A stretch of 64,000 bases of DNA. It comes from an uncultured Myxococcales bacterium (lineage in GTDB: Bacteria; Myxococcota_A; UBA9042). Both the position numbers and the translations under genes were made by a program. The stretch spans positions 16,425 through 80,424 of the forward strand of contig CAIYWC010000040.1 of NCBI GenBank assembly GCA_903929795.1. The letters are read 5' to 3'. This document shows, piece by piece, positions 8,821-17,354 of this stretch (positions are counted from its first letter, which is position 1; the number at the start of each line of letters is the position of its first letter). Under the pieces are notes generated by a model. It was not told the DNA's origin and searched no databases. It saw only the letters and a program-made list of their open reading frames with translations.

Positions 8821-10317
8821 CTATTGCCGCAAAATGCTGCGCGCGCACAGCGTCGCCAGCGCGAGGATCGATGTCTGCGGATTCACGCCCGTCGCGGTCG
8901 GAAAGACGCTCGAGTCCGCGACGTACAGCCCGGCGACCGTGTGGTGGCGAAAATCCGGGCGTACGACCGCGTGCGTGGGATCCGTCGCCATCTTGCAGGT
9001 GCCAAAAAGATGTGTGATTGCACCGTGGTACGCATCAGGCTGCCGTGGGCCTTCGGTTTGGAACCGCACGATCTCGCGGCGGTCCGTGACGACCGGCGCC
9101 CAGCCGTGCACGCCGGGCAGCACGCGCAAGGCTCCGGCCGCAAACAGCATTTCGCCCAGGACGCGCACGCCGCGGCGGATGCAATCCACGTCGCGCGGCG
9201 TCAGGTTGTACTGGATGACCGGCCGGCCGCGCCAGCCAACGCGCACGCGACCGCGGCCGTGCGCGCGGACCGCCACGCCCCAGTGGACCTCGTGGGCGAG
9301 CTGGTCCAAGTTGCGCGCGAACGCCCGACCCATGCCGTCCATTCGGCTGGCAATGATGGCCGGATCGTAGCCAAGTGCCTCAAACTTGATGCCTTCTTTG
9401 CGCAGCCCGATCACTTCGTGGCCCTGCGTCGCGCCATTCCACATCCGCACCGTCTCGGCAAATTGCCCAACGACCGCAACACCCGGGTGCGCCTGCAGAT
9501 TTTGGCCAACCGGCCCATGGCGAATCCCGCTCTTGTGCAGCAGCATCGGCGTCTGGATCGCGCTGGCCGCCAGCACGACGGCGAGCCGCGCTTGCACGGT
9601 GACGCGCCCACCGCCCGCCGCCTGACCAATCACGCCGACCGCGCGGCCATGCTCCGTCTGCACAGCCGCGACCGTCACGCGGCTGAGAATCTGCGCGCCA
9701 TGGTGGCACGCCACCGGCAAAAGCGTCAGATCCATCGACTGTTTGCGGCCATGCGGACAGCCCTGCAGGCAACGGCCCAAGCCTTCGCAGCCGCGCGTGT
9801 TGCGGGCAATCGGCCGGTGTTCCAGCCCCAGCGCGTCCGCGCCCTGCGCCATCAGCAGGTTCTTGGGCCCCGCCACGCTGGCCTGGGTCGGCGCGATGCC
9901 CAGGTCGTCTTCGATTTCGTCAAAAAGCGCGGAGAGCGTGCCCGCATCCAGCGTTTGCTCGAGCCCGGGATCTGCGGCGACCCAGCCCGCGCGCACGTCC
10001 TCCGGCAGTCGCCACGAGATCGCGCCGTTGACGACCGACGTGCCGCCCACCGCGCGGCCTTGCAGAACGGGCATTGGCGCGTTGCCCAGCGCGACGTTGG
10101 CACCCATGTCGCGGTACAGCAGCGCCATCGACGAAAAACCGTCGACCGGATAGTCCCGCGGCTGCACCCACGGACCTTCCTCCAGCAGTACCACGCGCAG
10201 ACCCGCGAGGGCCAGCGTGCGCGCGGCGGCAGCCCCGGCTGGCCCAGTCCCGACAATCGCGACGTCGCAGTCGAGCGCGTGCGGGGCCGCGATCGTCGCC
10301 CCATCCAGCACGTTCAC
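8821..10317 (-). CDS. GMC-family FAD-dependent oxidoreductase, long-chain alcohol oxidase type
   Basis: 498 residues from GTG 10317, which overlaps the stop of the preceding gene by four bases (GTGA) behind GGGAG. The FAD dinucleotide fold VGTGPAGAAAA is near residue 18. A Cys-rich segment near 190, CEGLGRCLQGCPHGRKQS, is typical of long-chain fatty-alcohol oxidases. The C-terminal GMC region holds the active-site His in HLFGTCKM and GVNPQTS. It would oxidise a long-chain or sterol-like alcohol to an aldehyde or ketone. The upstream small gene resembles the helical N-terminal part that plant-type fatty-alcohol oxidases carry in one chain. The substrate is inferred from family and neighbours; choline or glucose dehydrogenase-type activity is less likely. 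Confidence 0.87.
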   Translation of the reverse strand: MNVLDGATIAAPHALDCDVAIVGTGPAGAAAARTLALAGLRVVLLEEGPWVQPRDYPVDGFSSMALLYRDMGANVALGNAPMPVLQGRAVGGTSVVNGAISWRLPEDVRAGWVAADPGLEQTLDAGTLSALFDEIEDDLGIAPTQASVAGPKNLLMAQGADALGLEHRPIARNTRGCEGLGRCLQGCPHGRKQSMDLTLLPVACHHGAQILSRVTVAAVQTEHGRAVGVIGQAAGGGRVTVQARLAVVLAASAIQTPMLLHKSGIRHGPVGQNLQAHPGVAVVGQFAETVRMWNGATQGHEVIGLRKEGIKFEALGYDPAIIASRMDGMGRAFARNLDQLAHEVHWGVAVRAHGRGRVRVGWRGRPVIQYNLTPRDVDCIRRGVRVLGEMLFAAGALRVLPGVHGWAPVVTDRREIVRFQTEGPRQPDAYHGAITHLFGTCKMATDPTHAVVRPDFRHHTVAGLYVADSSVFPTATGVNPQTSILALATLCARSILRQ

Positions 10318-10694
10318 GGCACGACTCCCAAGGCGCGACGCGACGGCGGGTCGCGAAACAGCGCAAAGCAGGCGATCACCTTCAGCGTCGCGGCCAGCTG
10401 GCGCAGCAGGAACACCGGCGTGTCGGACATCTGCGCCAGGAACGCGTCCCGGCGGTCGGCCGAAAGCGCGAAGAACGGCCGCCCGTAGCCCGGCAACACC
10501 AGCGGCAGCCAGGTGAACGTCCAGGTTGTGAACCGCAGGCCAAGACGCAGCAGCGGCGGCGCGACCCGTGCGAGCTCCGGCCAGAAAGTGGTCAGATCGA
10601 CTTGCGGCAGGCCGGCGCGGTCGGGCAGATCGGGCACGGTCGCATCCAACAGCAGGCGCAGCCAGCGCATTTCCACTGTCAGCCAGCCGTTCAT
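10314..10694 (-). CDS. Small helical partner of the GMC oxidoreductase
   Basis: 126 residues, starting at ATG 10694 that overlaps the upstream stop (ATGA) and ending in a GTGA overlap with the GMC gene, so translational coupling on both sides is likely. It is rich in Leu, Arg and aromatic residues, with amphipathic helices around 1-20, 45-70 and 95-115. There is no signal peptide and no cysteine pattern. Position and composition match the helical N-terminal segment found before the FAD domain in fatty-alcohol oxidases. It is probably a split-off subunit that binds the GMC protein or a membrane surface. This assignment rests on context and a general resemblance, not on a named motif. Confidence 0.65.
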   Translation of the reverse strand: MNGWLTVEMRWLRLLLDATVPDLPDRAGLPQVDLTTFWPELARVAPPLLRLGLRFTTWTFTWLPLVLPGYGRPFFALSADRRDAFLAQMSDTPVFLLRQLAATLKVIACFALFRDPPSRRALGVVP

Positions 10695-12058
10695 GGCGCA
10701 CCGTGCGCGGCGACGAACTGCGCGACTTCCGACTGAAAAACCGCCATGAGTTCGCGCACTTCAACCTCGGTCACTACCGACGCCTTGAAGTTGAAGTTCA
10801 GCGTCGCCACGCCGTCGTAGTTGGTCAGGGTGAGCACAATCGCCGTCCGCGGAATCAGCGGCGTCGACACGCGCACCGCCGTCACGTCCCAGCCCGGACC
10901 GCGCAGCCGCGGGATCGGAATCGCCAGCACGTTGCTGAAATTCAGGTTCACCACCGTGCGCGGCGAGGCGAAAAGCAGCTTGCGAAAGTCCGCCATCTTC
11001 AGCGTCAGCGCGAACCAGCGCTCAAAAAGGTAGCGTTTCAAGTGGGCACGGCGGTCGTTTTGTGCTTTGACCTGCCGCTGGATCTCGGGCATCACGTCCG
11101 CGATGGCGTGAAACCGCGTGAAGTCGATGTCCGGAATATGAAAGGCCAAATGGTTGGCGAACGAGCGAAATGGCTTGCCGCGCGGCCGCGTCTCGGCGGC
11201 GGTCGTCGCGTTCATCCGCGTCACCTTCACGCCGTGCGCCTCGTTCCAGCGCTTGTTGGCGACCAGAAACGCGGCGGCGAGCATCCAGTTCAGGTTGCCG
11301 CCCGCGCGCTTGGCCGCGTCTTTCCAGCCCTGCAGCTGCGCGGCGGCCAGCGGCACGTGCAAAGTCCGGTTTCCGCCTGAGTAATCGAGCGAGACGTTCT
11401 GCCTGAGCACCGACAACGGCCGGCGCAGGCTGACAAACGCGCTGCGGATGTACTCGCCGATGCCAGCCAGCAGCAGCCCGCGGCGCTGCCACGGCGTCAG
11501 GTCAAACGCGTCAAGCTCCGCGCGGCGCGGCACGACCGCGAGCGCCGCCGCATCCGGCTGCGTGCCCGCGAGCGCGTGGTTCAGGAACGCCGCGAGGTCC
11601 GGCAACAGTTCAATCATCGCCCGGCCGTCCGCGAGGCCATGGTGCTGCTTGACGAACAGCCGCGAACGGTTGCCGGGCAGCCACGCCAGGATCAGCTGCA
11701 GCGGCGGCCGCGCGAACAGGTCAAGGAAGCGATCGTGCACCGCATCGCGCAGACGGTCGGCGGCGGCGTCCGGCTGATCGCGCAAGTCGTGGAATTCAAA
11801 AAGCTGGGCAATCGGCGGCTCATCTGACCACGACCACGCGAAATGCTTGGCGGAATCCGCTGTTCCGTCCAAGGGCACCACTGTCGCCCCGCACGTGGGA
11901 TACGCCACGCACAGCCAGCGCAGCGCCTGTTGTACCGCGGCGGCCGGCAGCTGCCCGTCGAGGTGCAGCTCCCAGGTCGGCGCGTTGGAACAACCCAGCG
12001 GACCGCTCGTCGCGGCCAGACAGGCTTTGTCCAAATATTCAAACGGTTGCGTGGTCAT
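10691..12058 (-). CDS. Condensation/wax-ester-synthase-like acyltransferase with HHxxxDG motif
   Basis: 455 residues from ATG 12058, 11 bases after the CotH-like gene; longer in-frame starts run through that gene and are rejected. The HHGLADG motif near residue 145 matches the HHxxxDG active site shared by NRPS condensation domains, WS/DGAT enzymes and trehalose-lipid acyltransferases. The C-terminal half (NLNFSNV, LTLTNYDG) resembles the WS/DGAT C-terminal domain. It likely transfers an acyl group from acyl-CoA or a carrier protein to an alcohol or amine. It is coupled to the small helical gene by ATGA and thereby to the alcohol oxidase, which suggests a lipid alcohol or ester pathway. No signal peptide, so cytoplasmic or peripheral. 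Confidence 0.75.
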   Translation of the reverse strand: MTTQPFEYLDKACLAATSGPLGCSNAPTWELHLDGQLPAAAVQQALRWLCVAYPTCGATVVPLDGTADSAKHFAWSWSDEPPIAQLFEFHDLRDQPDAAADRLRDAVHDRFLDLFARPPLQLILAWLPGNRSRLFVKQHHGLADGRAMIELLPDLAAFLNHALAGTQPDAAALAVVPRRAELDAFDLTPWQRRGLLLAGIGEYIRSAFVSLRRPLSVLRQNVSLDYSGGNRTLHVPLAAAQLQGWKDAAKRAGGNLNWMLAAAFLVANKRWNEAHGVKVTRMNATTAAETRPRGKPFRSFANHLAFHIPDIDFTRFHAIADVMPEIQRQVKAQNDRRAHLKRYLFERWFALTLKMADFRKLLFASPRTVVNLNFSNVLAIPIPRLRGPGWDVTAVRVSTPLIPRTAIVLTLTNYDGVATLNFNFKASVVTEVEVRELMAVFQSEVAQFVAAHGAP

Positions 12059-12069
12059 GGCTCGCTCGG

Positions 12070-13524
12070 CTATTTGCACGGCCCCAGCAGGTCGCTCAGG
12101 GTCTTTTGCCGTGCGGTCACGTAGGCGTCGAGCGCTACGTAGTCCGCGTCCAGCTGTTTGGGCGTGTACAGCCCCTTGGGGTCGCTGTAGACAAGCGGCT
12201 TGAGCGCCGTGTGAAAGGAATCGATGAGCGGCAGCAGCGTCGTCGCGCGGAATAGCCCGCACTGCAGCGCTTGGAATTTCGCCAGCAGCAGCGGCTTGAG
12301 CACCGGGTTTTGCCAAATCCGCTGGTAGAGTTGGTCCGTCCGCGTCGCGCACCAGGAATTCGGCGCGCCCCACGGCAGCGCGAGGTCGTACCACGCGTTG
12401 TTAAAGTTGCCGAACGTCAGGTCGACACCGGTGGCGATCAAATGGAATTTCTTGGTATTTTGGTCGCCGTAAATCGTGAAATTCTGGCCCGCGGCGGCAA
12501 AGCCGTCCAGGTTCGACAGCACAGCGTCGACCGCGTAATCCGCGAGCAGCTCATCCACGACGAAGTACTTGTCCAGCACCGTCGGCAGTTGGTCGTCGGT
12601 CGCGTCCGTGATCGCCTGCGCGGCGTCGACGATCGCCTGCGGATCGCCCGGGCTGCCCGTGTACGCCGGCTTGAGCGCCGCGCAGCCGCCCGCGTCGGGA
12701 CAGTCGATGCCCATGCAGCCGATGGTCGGCTCGAACTTGTTGCCTTCCTTGTTATTGAAAGCATTGGCAAAAAATCGCTTGTCGACGCTTTCTTGCAGTT
12801 CGTAGACGCCGTAGTCGCTGCCGTTGATCGCGACGTGCGCCCAGCTGAAGCGCGGCGCGTCGCCGCCGATCGCGCGCAGCATCGCCCCAGCGATCGGCTC
12901 GCGGACAAACGTTGGATCCTGCCCGGAGGCTTTGAGGCGAAATGCCTGTTCACCGTCGGGTCCAACGCCGGCCGTGTTGTACTGGTCGAACTTGAGCCGC
13001 ACGTTGGGCTTGGCCGGGTTGTCAATCTGGCTGCCGTTGCCAAAACCTTTGATTCCAATGGTTTTAAACGCCGTCCCGTCGACTTGCACGTCCGCCTGGT
13101 ACCAGTTGTACACCTTCTGGCCGTCGGGCTGATTCACGCCGTCGAGGTATGCGGTCCAGTCGGCCGGCGCGACGGTCAGCGCGACTTCGTGGATGCCGGA
13201 AAAGTCAAAAAATGTTGTCGCTGCGTGAATTGCGGTGATCTCGGAAGGCAGGCCGCCGCCGATGTCCGCGGTGACGTCGTATTGCGGCGCATCGCCAGCA
13301 TCCAAAACGTCGGCAACATCGCTTGCCGCATCCGCATTCACGGCGTCCGTGGCGCTGACGTCCGCGTCCAGATTTGTCGCGTCCTTGCCGGACGGCTGCC
13401 AATCGACAAATTCCACGTCGCCGGGTCCAGCGTCGGCATCGTCCGCCGCGCCTGGCGCGTCCGTTCCGCACGCACCCAAGATCGCCGCAACCGCCGCCAC
13501 AACCCACGCATTCGCTTGTCGCAT
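12070..13524 (-). CDS. CotH-like kinase-fold lipoprotein
   Basis: 484 residues from ATG 13524 behind GGAGG. A hydrophobic signal ends in LGAC (lipobox), followed by an Asp/Ala-rich linker to about residue 85. The CotH domain follows: a beta-rich entry (VALTVAPADW), IKGFGNGS and RLKASGQDPTFVRE in the first lobe, YELQESVDKRFF and, later, TGVDLTFGNFNN typical of CotH. CotH proteins are atypical secreted protein kinases of spore coats and are also found in many lipoproteins of Gram-negative bacteria. It is the first gene of the minus-strand operon leading to the acyltransferase and alcohol oxidase. Whether it phosphorylates anything here is unknown. The Cys pair in the insert near residue 270 may form a disulphide. 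Confidence 0.85.
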   Translation of the reverse strand: MRQANAWVVAAVAAILGACGTDAPGAADDADAGPGDVEFVDWQPSGKDATNLDADVSATDAVNADAASDVADVLDAGDAPQYDVTADIGGGLPSEITAIHAATTFFDFSGIHEVALTVAPADWTAYLDGVNQPDGQKVYNWYQADVQVDGTAFKTIGIKGFGNGSQIDNPAKPNVRLKFDQYNTAGVGPDGEQAFRLKASGQDPTFVREPIAGAMLRAIGGDAPRFSWAHVAINGSDYGVYELQESVDKRFFANAFNNKEGNKFEPTIGCMGIDCPDAGGCAALKPAYTGSPGDPQAIVDAAQAITDATDDQLPTVLDKYFVVDELLADYAVDAVLSNLDGFAAAGQNFTIYGDQNTKKFHLIATGVDLTFGNFNNAWYDLALPWGAPNSWCATRTDQLYQRIWQNPVLKPLLLAKFQALQCGLFRATTLLPLIDSFHTALKPLVYSDPKGLYTPKQLDADYVALDAYVTARQKTLSDLLGPCK

Positions 13525-13549
13525 CTGGCCTCCGTGCTTTGCCTGCCGC

Positions 13550-13579
13550 ACGATACCCGATCGCCACGGCGGCGGCCAA
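13550..13579 (-). promoter_or_regulatory. Promoter of the CotH operon
   Basis: Minus strand: TTGGCC (13579-13574), an 18-bp spacer and TATCGT (13555-13550), about 25 bases before the start codon. Confidence 0.55.
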
Positions 13580-13589
13580 TTCGCGCAAA

Positions 13590-13619
13590 CTGGCGCGCGC
13601 AACCGGGATGCCGTATCGT
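13590..13619 (+). promoter_or_regulatory. Possible promoter of the glycoside-hydrolase-like gene
   Basis: Plus strand: CTGGCG, an 18-bp spacer and TATCGT (13614-13619), about 25 bases before ATG 13645. It is back to back with the CotH promoter and has the same -10. The -35 match is poor. Confidence 0.35.
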
Positions 13620-13644
13620 TGTGCAACCCGTTGAGGACGGGCCG

Positions 13645-15861
13645 ATGTGGCGTTTCTGGCTGACCATCCTGCTCGCGCTGGCGACCTGCGCGGCCGCGTG
13701 TACGGACGTGCCCGCGCCAGGTGCGAGCGCGCCCGCGACGGCGCAATTCCGCACGAACGGCGACTTTTTCGAGATCGATCGCGGCCAAGGCTGGCAAAAA
13801 TTTCTCATCAAGGGCGTCGATCTGGCGATCGCCAAGCCGGGCTACTATCCCGGCGATCTGGCCGCAACGCGCGCTGACTACGACCGCTGGCTCGCCGGGA
13901 TCGCGGAGTTGGGCGCCAACGTCATCCGCGTCTACACGCTGCACTACCCCGTGTTTTATCAAGCTTTTCGCGATTGGAACGTCAACCATCCCGATCAGCC
14001 GCTGTACCTGATGCACGGCATCTGGCTGGACGAACGGACCGACGGCGACTACATGAGCGATTCCACGGCACTTTTCGAGGAAGAGATTCGCCTGGACGTC
14101 GACGCGATTCATGGCGACGTCGACATCGACGAGCGGTTCGGCAAGGCGTCCGGCCACTACGACGCGGACGTCTCGCCGTGGCTGCTGTCCTGGCTGCCGG
14201 GCGACGAGATGGACGGCAACCTGGTCGCCGCTTCCAACCAAAAATGGGCCGGCTACAATGAGTACAACGGCCGATTTTTGCACATGAAAAAGGGCGGACT
14301 GCCGATCGAGGGCTGGGTCGCGCACGAGCTGGACACCGTGCTCAGCTACGAATTCGACCGCTACGGCGTGCTGCGACCGATCGGCTGGTCAAGCTGGCCA
14401 GCGCTGGACCCGATCCACCACCCGACCGAGTCGCCCAACTTTGGCCAGGACGTGGTCGACTGCAATTTCGCGCAGTTCGATCTGCTCGCGCCGTACGACA
14501 AGGGCATCTTTGCCAGCTACCACATCTATCCGTTCAACCCGGAATTCATCATCTACGACCCGGGTTACGACAAGACGCTCGACGCCGCGGGCGCGGTAAA
14601 CAGCTACCTCGGCTACATGAAAGACCTGAAGGCGCACCACCCCGGCGTGCCGGTTCTGGTCGCGGAATACGGCATCCCGTCGAGCCAGGGCGTCGCGCAC
14701 ATCAACCCGTACGCCTACAACCACGGCGGCTACAGCGAAGCCGACCAAGCCAACGTCGTCTACGACCTCTACCACAGCTGCCTGGAAGCCGGCATGGCGG
14801 GCACCGTCGCGTTTGAGTGGATCGACGAGTGGTTCAAGCGCACCTGGGTCACGACGCCGACGATGCTGCCCGCGGACAGCGGACGGCTGTGGCTGGACGC
14901 GATGAGCCCGGAGGAGAATTTCGGAATTCTCTCGTATTATCCATTGCCTGGCTGGTCAAAAACCGTGGACGGCAAGCCCGACGAGTGGACGCCGGACGAT
15001 TTTGCGGCCGCACAGCAGGCGCCCCAGCCCGGCGGGCTTACGCGCGTGCAGCTCGCGGCCGACCCGGCGTTCTTGTACCTGTACGTCCAACTGGCCGACG
15101 ACGCGACGCCGGACTTGAGCAAAATTACGATGATGATTGGCATTTCTACGGCAGAAGGCGAGCTGGGCAACCACCTGCTGGGCGCCCTGACGGCGCCGGA
15201 CGACACGACGCTGGCGACAGCGACGGGCCTGGGCTTTGAGTCTCTGGTGCTGCTGGACGGCGCGATCGACGAGCTGCGCGTGGATGCGACGTACGATCCG
15301 ATGCCGAAGATCAACGGCGCCAGCAAGGTCGGCGGCACGCCGGTGGCGACGACCGATGGCCAATTTGTCCTGGAAAATCAGCTGGTCAACAACAACGCCC
15401 AGTACCAGTCGATGGACGTGGAGTTCGACGGCAAGCAGTGGCCGCCGCCGCCCAAGCAGTACCACGCCTGGGGCACGTTGAAAGTGGGCGATTCGACGCA
15501 GGATACCCTGGCGAACATTGCGGCTGGACCGCACGGCGTGCTGGAGATTCGCCTGCCGTGGCACGCGATTTGGGTGACCGACCCGTCAACGCGCAGCATC
15601 CTGTGGGACGATCCGGCGACACCCGACTGGGACGTGAAAGTGACTGAAGGGATTCGCGTTTTTGTCGCGACCGCGCAAAAGTCTGGCGATCACTACCGTT
15701 TGTTGGACGCGGCGCCGCGGGCTGCGGTTCAGGGCAAGACCATCGCCGCGGACGGTCTGCCGCTGTTCACTTGGGCGACCTGGACGACCGTGCCCAACGT
15801 TGTGGAGCGACGTAAGCCCTTGTTTTATGCGCTGAAAACGGCGTTTGCGGAGAATCCGTGA
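13645..15861 (+). CDS. Glycoside-hydrolase-like TIM-barrel lipoprotein with C-terminal CBM9/DOMON-like domain
   Basis: 738 residues from ATG 13645; upstream in-frame sequence is antisense to the CotH gene and rejected. The signal ends at Cys15 or Cys19 (TCAAAC), so it is probably a lipoprotein. The barrel runs from about 35 to 430: IKGVDLAIAKPGYYPGD and NVIRVYTLHYP at the start, SWLPGDEMDGN as a possible acid/base Glu, LVAEYGIPSS with a candidate nucleophile Glu, and FEWIDEWFK. Residues from about 445 form a beta-sandwich resembling CBM9/DOMON (KPDEWTPDDF, FLYLYVQLADD). The catalytic glutamates are inferred by analogy with clan-A hydrolases. The neighbouring deacetylase supports work on an extracellular polysaccharide. 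The exact GH family is not identified. Confidence 0.7.
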   Translation: MWRFWLTILLALATCAAACTDVPAPGASAPATAQFRTNGDFFEIDRGQGWQKFLIKGVDLAIAKPGYYPGDLAATRADYDRWLAGIAELGANVIRVYTLHYPVFYQAFRDWNVNHPDQPLYLMHGIWLDERTDGDYMSDSTALFEEEIRLDVDAIHGDVDIDERFGKASGHYDADVSPWLLSWLPGDEMDGNLVAASNQKWAGYNEYNGRFLHMKKGGLPIEGWVAHELDTVLSYEFDRYGVLRPIGWSSWPALDPIHHPTESPNFGQDVVDCNFAQFDLLAPYDKGIFASYHIYPFNPEFIIYDPGYDKTLDAAGAVNSYLGYMKDLKAHHPGVPVLVAEYGIPSSQGVAHINPYAYNHGGYSEADQANVVYDLYHSCLEAGMAGTVAFEWIDEWFKRTWVTTPTMLPADSGRLWLDAMSPEENFGILSYYPLPGWSKTVDGKPDEWTPDDFAAAQQAPQPGGLTRVQLAADPAFLYLYVQLADDATPDLSKITMMIGISTAEGELGNHLLGALTAPDDTTLATATGLGFESLVLLDGAIDELRVDATYDPMPKINGASKVGGTPVATTDGQFVLENQLVNNNAQYQSMDVEFDGKQWPPPPKQYHAWGTLKVGDSTQDTLANIAAGPHGVLEIRLPWHAIWVTDPSTRSILWDDPATPDWDVKVTEGIRVFVATAQKSGDHYRLLDAAPRAAVQGKTIAADGLPLFTWATWTTVPNVVERRKPLFYALKTAFAENP

Positions 15862-17276
15862 TGCGCGAACTTGTCTGGTGGCTGATCCTCAGCTGTGGCT
15901 TGGCGACCACCGCGCTCGGCGCCACGATTCCCAACGCCGGTTTTGAGCAGGCCAACGCGGACGGCGGCGTTGGCCCCGCGAACTGGACGACCGACGAGTG
16001 GGGCGCGGTCCAGGCCACGTTCACCTGGACGCTGACCGGCCACACCGGGCGCGGCGCGCGCGTGCAGGTCACCGCAACCGGGACCGACGGCGACGCCAAG
16101 TGGTGGGGCGTCGATTTCGCCGCGGACGGCACCGACAACGTCTACACCGTCAGCGATTGGTACCGCGCCGACGTGCCGACCGATCTGCTGCTCTGGGTGC
16201 ACTACGCCGACGGGACCGAGTCGTACGAGCCGGTCGTGACGCTGCCGCCGGCCGCGACGTGGACGCAGGCAACTGCGCAAGTGACGGTGCCCGATGGCGC
16301 CCAGCGGCTGCGGGTACTGCACACGATCTCGCCGATTGGCACCCTGGACATCGACGACGTGAGCTGCGTGGGCCAAGGAGGCGCCGCGGTGCTGCCAGGC
16401 AAGTACAAAGCGACCGTGACCTTCACGTTCGACGACGGCTGGCTGTCCGCGTACAACATGCTGATCCCGCGGCTGGAAAAGATGGGCTGGCGCGGCACGA
16501 ATTTCATCATCACCACGTATCCGGACAAGCCGGGCTATCAGTCCGACTACATCTTGTCCAAAGACGTGAAATCGCTGATGGGTCGCTGCCATGAGGTCGC
16601 CAGCCACACCCTGACGCACCCGGACCTGGCGACGCTGACGACCGCGCAGTGGACCTCCGAGATCACGGACCCAATCCCGACGCTCAAAGGCTGGGGCTCG
16701 AACGCGTACGGGATCGCGCCGCCGTTTGGCTCGTATACGCCGGAGATCCTTGCCGCAATGGCCAAGCTGTACCCGTACATGCGCACGCTGCATCCGGACG
16801 TGAACCAGCCGCCGTACAATGTCCACGAGCTCAACGGCCACGTGCTGACCAACATCTCCAAAAACGACGAACTGGAGGAGCTGCTGAGCCGCGCGGAGCA
16901 GATCGACGGCGGCTGGATCATCCTGGTGTTCCACCGGGCCTCCGCCGACGCGCCGAGCGACGCGTACGTGACGCCGGACCAGTTCCAGGGCTTCTTGGAC
17001 CTTGTGCAAAAGCACGGCGCCAAGGTGGAGACGATCGCCGAGCACATGGGGCTGATGCAGTGCACGCCGCTGCCGACGCAGCCGACGCTTGTGGTGGGCG
17101 ACAAGTCGCTGGATGCGCCCGCGGAGGCGACAAAGGCGACGGCGGACAATGCGAATGGCGCGGCGGGCTGTGACGCGCGCGGGCACCCGCAGCGGACGTG
17201 GCCGCTGGTCGTCGCGGCGCTGGCGGTGCTCCTCTGGCGGCGCAAGGCGGCAAAGTCCAATGTGCGACCGCACTAG
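15861..17276 (+). CDS. Surface polysaccharide deacetylase (NodB fold) with MYXO-CTERM-like tail
   Basis: 471 residues; ATG 15861 overlaps the previous stop (TGATG), so it is translationally coupled to the hydrolase-like gene. A signal peptide ends near ALGA. Residues 25-170 form a carbohydrate-binding-like beta-sandwich (IPNAGFEQAN). The NodB domain follows, with TFTFDDGW (general-base Asp and metal Asp) and SHTLTHPD (HxxxH metal site). The C-terminus has a lone Cys, a hydrophobic stretch (LVVAALAVLLW) and RRK, resembling a MYXO-CTERM surface-sorting signal. By family it removes N- or O-acetyl groups from a polysaccharide or peptidoglycan outside the cell. The tail continues about ten residues past the basic cluster, which is unusual. 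Confidence 0.8.
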   Translation: MRELVWWLILSCGLATTALGATIPNAGFEQANADGGVGPANWTTDEWGAVQATFTWTLTGHTGRGARVQVTATGTDGDAKWWGVDFAADGTDNVYTVSDWYRADVPTDLLLWVHYADGTESYEPVVTLPPAATWTQATAQVTVPDGAQRLRVLHTISPIGTLDIDDVSCVGQGGAAVLPGKYKATVTFTFDDGWLSAYNMLIPRLEKMGWRGTNFIITTYPDKPGYQSDYILSKDVKSLMGRCHEVASHTLTHPDLATLTTAQWTSEITDPIPTLKGWGSNAYGIAPPFGSYTPEILAAMAKLYPYMRTLHPDVNQPPYNVHELNGHVLTNISKNDELEELLSRAEQIDGGWIILVFHRASADAPSDAYVTPDQFQGFLDLVQKHGAKVETIAEHMGLMQCTPLPTQPTLVVGDKSLDAPAEATKATADNANGAAGCDARGHPQRTWPLVVAALAVLLWRRKAAKSNVRPH

Positions 17277-17287
17277 TCGGATTTAGC

Positions 17288-17316
17288 TTGGCACGCGCTC
17301 GGGCCTCCCCTACACT
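17288..17316 (+). promoter_or_regulatory. Promoter of fdx-cyaY
   Basis: TTGGCA (17288-17293), a 17-bp spacer and TACACT (17311-17316), 38 bases before ATG 17355. The pair gives fdx-cyaY its own transcription independent of the deacetylase gene. Confidence 0.65.
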
Positions 17317-17354
17317 GCACGCGCCGACCGCCTGCGGTCGAGAGGAACCTGGCC

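Noticed and set aside
8824..10488. A 554-codon plus-strand frame opposite the GMC gene
   Set aside because: His/Arg/Ala-rich composition without motifs; the minus frame has complete FAD and GMC signatures.
12271..13644. In-frame upstream extension of the glycoside-hydrolase-like gene
   Set aside because: It is antisense to the CotH-like gene; the signal peptide begins at ATG 13645.
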